A stretch of DNA of 64,000 nt, taken from assembly GCF_947507565.1 (NCBI RefSeq), contig NC_089184.1, forward strand, positions 2,914,001 to 2,978,000, in the 5' to 3' direction. Shown here in pieces: positions 42,153 to 51,071 of this stretch (within the stretch, counting starts at the first letter, position 1; every line of letters begins with the position of its first letter). The DNA is from Oscarella lobularis (taxonomy: Eukaryota > Porifera > Homoscleromorpha > Homosclerophorida > Oscarellidae). The translations under genes were made by a program, and so were the position numbers. The notes beneath the pieces are model-generated. The model made no database searches. It saw only the letters and a program-made list of their open reading frames with translations, and was not told the origin of the DNA.

Positions 42153-42473
42153 TGTAACGAGGAGACCCGTTCGGCTCCTCGCGTAAAGCACAACTGAGTA
42201 TGGGCATGCGCCGTTGCGCATGCCATCATACAATAGTAGCTAAAGATAGGCACGTAGGCGCACAAAAGAGCTAAGTGGTTGTAAGAGCTAGTGTAGGCGT
42301 AGAAGTAGGTGGACAGACGCCTACCGGTCTGTCCACCTGAGACTATATAAGAGGAGTTTTGATTGTAGTGTGTGTGAGACTGTGAGTGCGAGAGTGTAAT
42401 AAATAAAGAAATGGAAGACGAGAGTGATGAAGAGGTGTCGTTTAACCTCCACCGGTATACGGCACCCATTACA
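42153..42473 (+). repeat. 5' LTR of the Ty3 element
   Basis: 321 bp. Three perfect or near-perfect hairpins stand in series: 42158-42181 (CGAGGAG/CTCCTCG), 42203-42224 (GGCATGCGC/GCGCATGCC) and 42307-42338 (AGGTGGACAGAC and its complement). A TATATAA box follows at 42344-42350, and two overlapping AATAAA signals at 42398-42407. The Gag-Pol start codon at 42411 lies inside the LTR. Confidence 0.95.
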
Positions 42474-45400
42474 ATGGAGGTCCCGCCGAGATCGAGTCCG
42501 TCGAGCCTCTCCGGACTCGATCTGAATGAAGATGAAGGAGAGAGGAATCAGCGCGATCGGCGCGATTCCGCTGAAAGAAGCGAGCTGAGCCTGTTGTCCG
42601 AGTCGGACGACGACGAAGAGGGAATAGTACCCAAGCCCCACGCGAAGACGGAGTGGGTCGCTATTCGTTCGTCGCGTCTGCGTGAACAGTATCGGCGAGT
42701 GGCAGCGGCAATGCTACAGGAGTCTCTGGAGGCCCCGAGCCTTCCTCCAGAGACGGCGGTTACGTCGGATTGGCTCTGCGAGCGCTTGGAAGCGCTGGGT
42801 CGAAATCCGCAAGCCGTTGAAGTAGGACTCGACCCGAGCGGGAATATGTACCTGCAGGATGGTCAAGGCCCTTTCCTGTATCACGTCGCGGGAAGGAGAG
42901 AGGAAGACGGCGCGAGTCCGTCGTTGACGGCGCGTGTATTGCCGAAAACCCCCGGAGAAGTTGACGCGCTTCGGGAAGAGGTGCGCGCGCTGAGGAAGGA
43001 GATAAAGCGGCTCGGGACGCGCCTTCGCGACGCCATGAAGGACGCCGAAGCGAAGAGCGCGAAGGAACTCGGCCGGCTGAAGAAAGAAAACGCCCGGTTG
43101 AAAGCCCGGTGTGATGAGTTGCAGTTGCGGAGGTGTGAAGAAAACCTTCGCAACGAAGCGGAGGTGGACGCCTTAAGGAAGCGTCTGCAAAAATGTGAGA
43201 GCCCGCCTACGGGAGGAGAAGGTGGAGCATTGATGGTGCGAACGCCTGCGCCAACGTCGGCGTCGCCCCGCCGAAAGGAGAAAGTGATCGCTCCGCGGAG
43301 GAAGAGCGTGAGCGTCACGGTAAAAGAAGAACCGTTGACCGTGGACAGCACGAGTTCGGCGTGTGCGTCACCCGCCCTGCGTGGGCAGGAGGTGCCAAGG
43401 AAGAGAGGGAAAGCCCCGCCGATTGAATACTTCTCGGCCGAGGATCCCGAAATCCTGCTGGACGACTGGCTGCCGACAGTTGAGCGTGCCGCGAAGTGGA
43501 ACGGGTGGAACGAAGAAGAGCACCTAATGCAGCTCGAAGGGCACCTCAAGGGGAAGGCGCTACAGGAATGGACGCTAATGTCTAGAGAAGAGCGAAGCGA
43601 CATAGGAGTGGGAACGGCAAAGCTTCGAGAACGGATCGACCCGGTCAATCCCTTCGTAGCTGTGCAGGAATTCCGGCACCTCATGCAAGCGAAGACGGAG
43701 ACAGTGAGCGATTACATTCGTCACGTCGAACGGGCATACAGGATCGCTCACAGAAAAGAAGTGCAGCCTGAGACTAGGGAGGCGTTACTTTTTATGCAGA
43801 TGCGTGAAGGCCTGCGAGAAGAAATAATTCGCGCTCCACAAGTCTCGGGGTGCCAGCGGTATTCGGAGCTTTGTCAAGCCGCGAAATTCGAAGAAAAGCG
43901 ACTCGTCGAGATAAGGAAGAGGAGGCAGTACCGACGAGAAGTCGACGCTACCGTCCAGTCGGAGCAGTCGTCGGAGGGTTTGTTCCGCCCACAAGCGCCG
44001 CGAAAGCCTATCAAGTGCTATGGCTGCGGTGACGAGGGACATATCAGCAGAGATTGTCCGAACCGTGGTCGCGAGAGCGAAAGCAGTGGCCGGAGTGCTT
44101 CGCAGGCTTCGACGAAAAAGAAAGCTGGAACTCGACAAGTGACGGCCGAGTCGGCTACGGCTCGTCTGGATGCCCTCTTTCCAACCGACGCGGAAGTCCG
44201 AACTATTCGGGTTGCTGACAAAGGGAGCTCGAGTCAGTGCGCCCGGGTACAAATCCAAGGAGTCCCTGCGTACGGAATTATCGACACCGGTTCCGACCTG
44301 ACCATCATTGGAGGAGAGCTGTTTAAGCGCGTGGCTGCCGCCGCAAAATTGCGCCGACGGGATTGTCGGGCGCCTGATAAGGTGCCGCGAACGTACGCAC
44401 AGCAGGAATTCAGATTGGACGGTCTAATGGACTTGGAGATTGAATTCGACGGAAAATCGCTGATCACGCCGGTGTACATTAAGGTGGACGCCCATGACCA
44501 GTTGCTGCTGTCCGAAGGTGTGTGCAGTCAGCTGGGAATTGTCCGTTATCACTCCGACGTACGGACGTGGCAGAAGCGTAAAGAGCGGAAACCAGCGAAG
44601 AAACAGGCGGGAGGACAGGATCAACGTCAGGAAACGGAAACTGTCGCTCCGGAAGCTGCTCCCAACGTGCGGTCTGCTGAAGAGAATCCTGACCAGGAGA
44701 AGCAGGGAGAGACCAAGGCGAAGAAGACGGACCAAGCCGTCGTCCGGCTACTCACTGCAGTGCGTTTGGCTCCGGGGAAAGAAATGGTTTCCGTTGGACA
44801 GCTGGACATGGACGGTATTTTTGACGGCCCCGTGATGGTCGGCCCAGATGAGAAAAAGCGCGACGCGTTGAATTGGACGATGGCGGATGCGCTGGTCACC
44901 CCGGACAACGAGAAGCGCGTACCGATCCTGTTGCTGAATTCCGGTAGCGAAACCGTCGTGATCTCTGCTGGAACCGAAGTTGGCGTCGCTGAGGAAGGAA
45001 TCGTGGTCGAGGGAGAAAATCCACGTACAGCTCCGCCGACCAAGAGCGATGGTGACGGTCTGGGGCCCCCTTCGGGGGACGGGAACGGAGAAGACGCGGT
45101 TGCCGTGCAGGAAATACGCAGTCAACCAGTCAAGGCGCACGAACCAGCCGTGGTTGATGACCTCGACGCGGATGACAACGTTACGACGCAAGAAGCGATC
45201 GCGGGGCGACGAGCGAAGCTGCGCAAAACCTTCGATCCAGGGGGAAGCGCAGGGGAAGAAATGCAACCTGTACTAAAAGTTATCGAGGCATACCACGATA
45301 TCTTCAGTCTAGACGAGGGAGAACGAGGGGAAACGGACTTGATCGAAATGACGATTGATACGGGAACCGCTTCTCCCCAACGACAGCCCCCTCGTCGCGT

Positions 45401-48236
45401 CCCGTTTGCTATTCGCCAGCAAGTGGTGCAGCAATTGAAGGAAATGCAGAAACACGGCGTTATATCTCCTTCAGCAAGCCCTTGGGCGAGTCCGATTGTC
45501 CTCGTCCGGAAGAAGGACGGTGGATTGCGATTCTGCGTCGACTACCGGAAGTTGAACGACGTGACAAAATCGGATACATTCCCCCTCCCACGGATCGACG
45601 ACCTACTCGACCTGCTCGGAGACGCGAAGTATTTTACAACCCTTGACCTGGCTTCGGGTTATTGGCAAGTCAAAATGGCGCAATTCGCGAAGGAAAAAAC
45701 CGCGTTCGTAACACACCAAGGGCTTTACGAATTTCAAGTCATGCCTTTTGGGTTACGCAACGCCCCGTCAGTTTTCCAGCGATTGATGCAGCGAGTTTTA
45801 GCGGGTCTCAATCCGGAGAACGGACCAGATTATGTTTCCGTCTATCTGGACGATATATTGATCTTTTCCCGTACTCTGGAGGACCATCTCAAGCACTTGA
45901 TGGAGGTGTTCAAGCGCTTGCTCGCGGCCGGATTGAAGCTGAAGCCGTCGAAGTGCCAGTTTCTCCGACAAGAAGTGGTCTACTTGGGCCATTTGATTAC
46001 CCCTAATGGGTTGAAGCCCAACGCTGGACTGGTGACGGCGGTGAGAGATTATCCCGTCCCCACCGACCTCACTACGTTGCGGCGCTTCTTGGGTATGGCG
46101 TCGTACTACCGACGTTTTATCCCAAATTTTGCCAAAATTGCTTCACCGCTGCACGCGTTGACTCGTAAGGATGTACCCTTTGCATGGACGAAGGAATGCG
46201 AAGCGAGTTTTATCGAGCTTAAGCAACGACTGATCAACGCTCCGGTTCTGGCCTATCCGGACTTCACGAAGGATTTCACGCTTGAAACGGATGCGTGTGG
46301 CTACGGCATTGGCGCGGTGCTTTGTCAAGAGGCCGCGGAGGGAAGGTGCCCTATTGCCTTCGGCAGTCGGTCGCTTACTGCAGCAGAGAAGAACTACGGA
46401 ATTACGGAACTCGAGACGCTAGCGGTCGTATGGGCAATGAGTCACTTCCGTGCGTATCTTTACGGCCATAAAGTGACTGTTCTGACTGACCACTCAGCGG
46501 TCAAGGCGGTACTCGGAGCACCCAGTCCGAGTGGAAAGCACGCACGATGGTGGACTCAAGTCTACGGCAGTGGCGTCGCAGAAGTCAACATCATCTATCG
46601 ATCGGGAAAGAGTAATGTGAGCGCAGACGCCCTGTCACGCGCACCTCATTTTCCGGCTCCGAAAGAAGATGAGGCAGAAGGAGATACGGTGGTCCTTAGG
46701 ACTACAGTAGAATACCCTATCACGGAATTGTTGGACCTCGGATCGTTGCCGTTGCCGAGTGTCGACGAGGAATTTTCGGATAGTCAGAAGAGAGATCCAG
46801 AATTCAAGCTGATATTCGATTATCTGGCAGATGGTAATCTGCCGGACAGGGAAGAAGATGCTAAATTAGTCGTCGCTCAGGCGCAACTGTACGACATAGT
46901 CGATGGGATACTATATCATATCCCTCCTAAAGGAAAAGGTGAAAGGAGAGTTGCGGTTCCACGACAACTCCGAGAACAAATGATGGAGCAATACCATGGA
47001 GGAAGAATGGGAGGACACTTTTCAGGCGCTCGGGTATTCGCTGCTATGTCTCCACGGTGGTGGTGGCCGAGGATGTACAGCGACACGATCGAATACGCCA
47101 AAAAGTGCCCCCAGTGTGCGGTGGTGCATGGATTCGGACGCCAACGAAGACCGCCGTTGCATCCCATTCCGGTGCGAAGACCCTTCCAGATCGTCGGCGT
47201 GGATATCATGACTCTTCCCAAAACGAGAAGAGCCAATCAGCACGTCGTCGTTTTCCAGGATTTTCTAACGAAATGGCCTCTGGTTTACCCGGTGCCCGAC
47301 CAGACGACCCTCCAGTTGGTACGGTTGCTGACCGAAGAAGTTGTCCCGTTCTTCGGCGTTCCGGAATCGCTGCTGTCTGACAGAGGCACGAATTTGCTGT
47401 CGCACCTAATGCGCGACGTGTGTGAGAAATTGGGGATCAAGAAGATTAATACAACGTCGTACCATCCCCAATGCGACGGAATGGTCGAGCGCTTCAACAG
47501 GACGCTGAAAGCAATGCTTCGAAAGCACGCAGCGACGTACGGTGATCAGTGGGACGAGTACCTGTCGAGTGTCCTGTGGGCGTACCGGAATACCCCTCAC
47601 GAATCCACGGGAGAGAAGCCTTCATTCCTCCTGTTCGGCTGGGATTGCAGGACGCCGACGGAAGCTGCGTTCCTGCCTCCTTCAGACTACGTCTGGGGCG
47701 ACATCGAGGATTATCGTCAGCAGCTATTACTGTCGCTGACTACGGCGAGGAATACTGCTGCGGAGACAATTCAGAAAGCACAGGCAAAGTATAAGCGCCA
47801 ATATGATAAACGCGCTTCGGAACCAACATATCGAGTGGGCGACTGGGTGCTGATCCGGTTCCCACACGAAGAGAGCGGCAAGGAAAGGAAGTTGTCACGG
47901 CCTTGGCACGGTCCGTTTCGGGTAGTGGAAGCGAACGAGCCCGATATCGTCGCGAAGAAAGTCTACTTCCCGGATGAAGGCACGATTCAGGTACACCAGT
48001 TGCGCGTAACGCCGTGCCCACCGGACTTCCCTGCTGGCTTCTATTGGTACGGAGGGCGCCGACGTGGACCAGGACGCCCGCCGCAGTGGGTAGAGCGGAT
48101 GCTCCGTGACGAAGTGCCCGTTTCGCTCGTCGTCACGTCCCAGGAACGGAATGTGTCACCGACACCCCCAAGGTATGGTTTGCGCCCCCGAGAAAAGCTC
48201 CGAGCACCGTTGCGCTCGAGGACGAGCTCTTCTTGA
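42411..48236 (+). CDS. Ty3/gypsy Gag-Pol polyprotein, single ORF
   Basis: 1941 residues with no frameshift or stop between gag and pol. Order of domains: a coiled coil at about 180-265; a capsid-type gag region at about 335-500; a CCHC zinc knuckle (CYGCGDEGHISRDC) near 536-549; an aspartic protease with DTGSDL near 624; reverse transcriptase from about 1000, with the YLDD active site near 1144; Ty3-type RNase H (ETDACGYGIG) near 1290; integrase with an H2C2 zinc finger (YHGGRMGGHF...CPQC) from about 1527 and a DDE core (VGVDIM ... SDRGTN) from about 1594; and a GPY/F-type module (WHGPFRVVE) near 1833. I see no chromodomain. The first 21 residues are encoded by the LTR and the next by the primer-binding site. 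All catalytic motifs look intact. Confidence 0.95.
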   Translation: MEDESDEEVSFNLHRYTAPITMEVPPRSSPSSLSGLDLNEDEGERNQRDRRDSAERSELSLLSESDDDEEGIVPKPHAKTEWVAIRSSRLREQYRRVAAAMLQESLEAPSLPPETAVTSDWLCERLEALGRNPQAVEVGLDPSGNMYLQDGQGPFLYHVAGRREEDGASPSLTARVLPKTPGEVDALREEVRALRKEIKRLGTRLRDAMKDAEAKSAKELGRLKKENARLKARCDELQLRRCEENLRNEAEVDALRKRLQKCESPPTGGEGGALMVRTPAPTSASPRRKEKVIAPRRKSVSVTVKEEPLTVDSTSSACASPALRGQEVPRKRGKAPPIEYFSAEDPEILLDDWLPTVERAAKWNGWNEEEHLMQLEGHLKGKALQEWTLMSREERSDIGVGTAKLRERIDPVNPFVAVQEFRHLMQAKTETVSDYIRHVERAYRIAHRKEVQPETREALLFMQMREGLREEIIRAPQVSGCQRYSELCQAAKFEEKRLVEIRKRRQYRREVDATVQSEQSSEGLFRPQAPRKPIKCYGCGDEGHISRDCPNRGRESESSGRSASQASTKKKAGTRQVTAESATARLDALFPTDAEVRTIRVADKGSSSQCARVQIQGVPAYGIIDTGSDLTIIGGELFKRVAAAAKLRRRDCRAPDKVPRTYAQQEFRLDGLMDLEIEFDGKSLITPVYIKVDAHDQLLLSEGVCSQLGIVRYHSDVRTWQKRKERKPAKKQAGGQDQRQETETVAPEAAPNVRSAEENPDQEKQGETKAKKTDQAVVRLLTAVRLAPGKEMVSVGQLDMDGIFDGPVMVGPDEKKRDALNWTMADALVTPDNEKRVPILLLNSGSETVVISAGTEVGVAEEGIVVEGENPRTAPPTKSDGDGLGPPSGDGNGEDAVAVQEIRSQPVKAHEPAVVDDLDADDNVTTQEAIAGRRAKLRKTFDPGGSAGEEMQPVLKVIEAYHDIFSLDEGERGETDLIEMTIDTGTASPQRQPPRRVPFAIRQQVVQQLKEMQKHGVISPSASPWASPIVLVRKKDGGLRFCVDYRKLNDVTKSDTFPLPRIDDLLDLLGDAKYFTTLDLASGYWQVKMAQFAKEKTAFVTHQGLYEFQVMPFGLRNAPSVFQRLMQRVLAGLNPENGPDYVSVYLDDILIFSRTLEDHLKHLMEVFKRLLAAGLKLKPSKCQFLRQEVVYLGHLITPNGLKPNAGLVTAVRDYPVPTDLTTLRRFLGMASYYRRFIPNFAKIASPLHALTRKDVPFAWTKECEASFIELKQRLINAPVLAYPDFTKDFTLETDACGYGIGAVLCQEAAEGRCPIAFGSRSLTAAEKNYGITELETLAVVWAMSHFRAYLYGHKVTVLTDHSAVKAVLGAPSPSGKHARWWTQVYGSGVAEVNIIYRSGKSNVSADALSRAPHFPAPKEDEAEGDTVVLRTTVEYPITELLDLGSLPLPSVDEEFSDSQKRDPEFKLIFDYLADGNLPDREEDAKLVVAQAQLYDIVDGILYHIPPKGKGERRVAVPRQLREQMMEQYHGGRMGGHFSGARVFAAMSPRWWWPRMYSDTIEYAKKCPQCAVVHGFGRQRRPPLHPIPVRRPFQIVGVDIMTLPKTRRANQHVVVFQDFLTKWPLVYPVPDQTTLQLVRLLTEEVVPFFGVPESLLSDRGTNLLSHLMRDVCEKLGIKKINTTSYHPQCDGMVERFNRTLKAMLRKHAATYGDQWDEYLSSVLWAYRNTPHESTGEKPSFLLFGWDCRTPTEAAFLPPSDYVWGDIEDYRQQLLLSLTTARNTAAETIQKAQAKYKRQYDKRASEPTYRVGDWVLIRFPHEESGKERKLSRPWHGPFRVVEANEPDIVAKKVYFPDEGTIQVHQLRVTPCPPDFPAGFYWYGGRRRGPGRPPQWVERMLRDEVPVSLVVTSQERNVSPTPPRYGLRPREKLRAPLRSRTSSS

Positions 48237-48247
48237 GGCGGCGGGAA

Positions 48248-48568
48248 TGTAACGAGGAGACCCGTTCGGCTCCTCGCGTAAAGCACAACTGAGTATGGGC
48301 ATGCGCCGTTGCGCATGCCATCATACAATAGTAGCTAAAGATAGGCACGTAGGCGCACAAAAGAGCTAAGTGGTTGTAAGAGCTAGTGTAGGCGTAGAAG
48401 TAGGTGGACAGACGCCTACCGGTCTGTCCACCTGAGACTATATAAGAGGAGTTTTGATTGTAGTGTGTGTGAGACTGTGAGTGCGAGAGTGTAATAAATA
48501 AAGAAATGGAAGACGAGAGTGATGAAGAGGTGTCGTTTAACCTCCACCGGTATACGGCACCCATTACA
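48248..48568 (+). repeat. 3' LTR of the Ty3 element
   Basis: 321 bp, with no difference from the 5' LTR that I can find by eye. It supplies the poly(A) signals and carries a second copy of the first 21 Gag codons. Confidence 0.95.
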
Positions 48569-48572
48569 CCTT

Positions 48573-50100
48573 TCTTTTATAGCTCCTGAACTCCACCAGT
48601 GTATATCTTTCCCATAGGATCGTGCTCCTGCTTTCTCTCCGTTGGCTGTGGACGCGCGAATAGCCTGCCTTCTCTATAACTAAGCGAACGATCGATCGAA
48701 GCTAGGAGCCCCAAAAATATACGCGACAGTTCTTCCTCGCTTCCTTAGAGATATTCATCCGCCGGAATAACAACGCCTTGATGTCGATCTGTGCACCATG
48801 CATAGACGATGCAGCGTCACGTATTTGCGTTCGTTGACGAGCGTAGACACGTGAGTTCGAATGTGACCGTGGTTTTGTGTGAAATTTCATACCCCGCGAA
48901 CGCGCATTCATGCAGCTCGCGGTCGTTTCCTCTCAAAACGAGTCCAGAAAAGCTTCGGCTTTAGTTCCCATTTGACGACAACAACACGGATCCGTTTACC
49001 AGGCACGTGCATGTTGGAGACCACTTCTTCCGTATCTGCCGTATCCTATGTCACACTTATCGACGTCTGCAATCTAAAAAAAATGGCGCTTAAAATAGTT
49101 GTCGCGTCAGGGTTCATTGCTCCCTAGCTTTGTGTTTTTTATTCAATCAACGACCATCATAGTGGGGAAGGCGTAATGACGAGTAAGACTTTTAAAATTT
49201 TGATTTCATGCGTTGTCTCTTGGTTTTCGCAGGAAAATCGTTTTTTTCGAACTGACGTCATTCTGTGTTCTAGCAAAAGGGAAGCAGAGGAAAGAACAAG
49301 GACGTCAACTCCATGTGAGAAAGTTTCCTGATATGAAGGGATTACTTCAGTCTGCTTCAGTCTGCTGGGCGGCTCATTTAGTAGGCTGAAACGCCTGCTT
49401 TCTCAAAACGGCAAGTAATAATAATTGATCTTATTACCATTAATCCTAGTCTTTTTTAGAAAATTTTACCCATGAATTTTATCATCATTGCAAACTCTTA
49501 TGTTCTCCAGAGGTCGTCGAAAAAACCAAAAACAGTGAAAGCGCTCTGTAGTTTGTACTCTTTTCAAAGGAAAAATTTTATAGTTTTCTGTGGTGGTAGA
49601 AGTTAGTACTGTAGTATTAGTAGTAGCGTCGATGTAGCGTAGCGGCGACAGGGTCCGGAGCTGGACCCTCCTTTTCACATACACAATTGAAGAACTTTAT
49701 TAAATAGAAGCCGGAAGTAAACCGGAAACTCTTAAAAAAATTGCGCATAAGTCTCCCTTTCTTTGCTGTCCACCTGCACGGACCACAAGGGTCCGTACAG
49801 GCTTCGGTTGGGTGGGGGTCAACCTCACTACTCCCCCGTCGGAGTTGGAGCCTGTTTAGTCTCCCGGCTCGGACGCCTGGGACCAGCAGCCCTCGGACGT
49901 GAGTGCTGCCGGCCTGATTCCAGGGGGACCGCCATTGTACCCACCGCGTCTTGCCCAAGTGGGGTGGCAGTTTATCACTCATGCCACTGGAGTAGGGGCT
50001 GTGCTCCCCTGCGTTCAAGCCACGTTTAACCTCTCTGGCTCAAGAGTTGGGCCAGTTTTATTTAGTCACCTCAGGGCCCAGAGGTGAATGTGCCTAAGAA
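48573..50100. other. Intergenic stretch with hairpin element and GC-rich block
   Basis: Contains hairpin copy B (49272-49405) and a GC-rich block at about 49770-50080 that differs in composition from its AT-rich surroundings. The block has no recognisable domain; it could be the end of an unidentified retroelement. Confidence 0.4.
49272..49405 (+). repeat. Hairpin-ended element, copy B (terminal stem 49316-49405)
   Basis: TGAGAAAG at 49316-49323 pairs with CTTTCTCA at 49398-49405. Shares with copy A the upstream AGAGGAAAGAA...ACTCC segment, CCTGATAT after the stem and TGAAACGCCTGC before the closing arm. The stem uses A-T pairs where copy A uses G-C pairs. The loop holds a TTCAGTCTGC direct duplication. 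Confidence 0.5.
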
Positions 50101-50389
50101 AGAAAAGAAACAGTTAGCCTCAGACGCATAGAACGTGAACGGACAGCGTAAAATCCTTTTCATTCTCTTGCTGATGACGTGAAGCTCGCGAAGCAATACA
50201 AATTCCTTTCGTTTTCTCAGAGCCTCGAACCCAATGAAAAGGGAGTCAAATGATTCGATATTACAACTGAGGTCTTGCCTTCTATAGAAATAATTAAATA
50301 CCTCATGGTCCTCATTGTAGTGCACTTGAAGCCGAGCACCCGGGACTCTGACCTCCTATGGACAAAGAATAATTGATACAGTCTTCTAT

Positions 50390-51051
50390 TCAATAACAGA
50401 ATCTTTATGTACCTGACAGCCGATTTCCCACGCCCCCAAAGGACTATAGCCCCAACAGCGTCGAATGTTGTCATTCTGTGTGCGGCGAAACGTTTCAGAA
50501 AAATGATCAATTAGGCAAATCAATAAATAATATATGAATGCACCAGTATCAGTTGGCCTCCTTCTGGCGGCACAGGCAATCGAAATGGCTCGCACCAATA
50601 GGTCGTAACAGACGAGATAAATATTTCAATGCAGGTAGACTTCCTGGATGAAAAGGTACGCTTTTTGTTATGAGTGGATAGACACCATGCGTGGAAGTGT
50701 CTTCGCGTCTTGCAGAAAGAAATGAACTTTTACACGAGGTGGTACAGGTATGTGTGGGCGTGTCATTGTGAAATGCAAAAAGAAAGCCTTTTCTCCGTCT
50801 TTGACTTCCCCACAGGTGACGATGTCCGAGTTTGGCATCTTTCTGTCCGGCTGCAATCCGAAAGCGATCCATTCGGTCGTTTTTTCGCTTCGATGCCGAC
50901 GTTCGCGAGTTATCGACAGTCCAGTGAAGCCGATATGCGTTGTCGTCGATAATGCCGACGCTGTACTTGCTTTCACGACTCAAGAGGGCCGAAGCGCTTG
51001 TCGAAAACGCGAGAGCGAGAGAGCAAGACGATTCCAATGTAGAGAGGACAT
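50390..51051 (-). pseudogene. DOMON gene copy 2
   Basis: ATG at 51051; the signal-peptide region is shifted by small indels relative to copy 1. The frame then gives YSVGIIDDNAYRLHWTVDN, and a frameshift follows. In the next frame the core of a DOMON domain is plain: KTTEWIAFGLQPD, MPNSDIVTCGEVKDG and HFTMTRPHIPVPP, matching the family pattern of (T)TGWxxFGLSP followed by SDIVIG. The downstream part reaches about 50390. The pogo-type element inserted 19 bp upstream of this ATG. With two frame breaks it is not functional as read, though an undetected intron could account for one of them. Confidence 0.6.
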
Positions 51052-51071
51052 ACGGGATTGTAGCTCTTGTA

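Larger units (their letters stand above)
42153..48568 (+). mobile_element. Full-length Ty3/gypsy LTR retrotransposon
   Basis: Two LTRs of 321 bp (42153-42473 and 48248-48568), beginning TGTAACG and ending TTACA, read as identical throughout. CCTT flanks both sides (42149-42152, 48569-48572), a 4-bp target duplication. One long ORF (42411-48236) fills the interior. A putative primer-binding site starts at 42475 (TGGAGGTCCCGCCGAGAT), and a GAGGCGGCGGGAA purine tract precedes the 3' LTR. Identical LTRs and an intact ORF imply a very recent insertion and possibly an active element. No envelope gene is present. Confidence 0.97.

Noticed and set aside
42881-43684. Minus-strand 267-codon open frame within the Ty3 element
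   Set aside because: Antisense shadow of the GC-rich gag reading frame; Ser/Arg-rich with no domain.
49617-50018. Minus-strand 133-codon frame in the GC-rich block
   Set aside because: No domain, biased composition; block may be part of an unidentified repeat.
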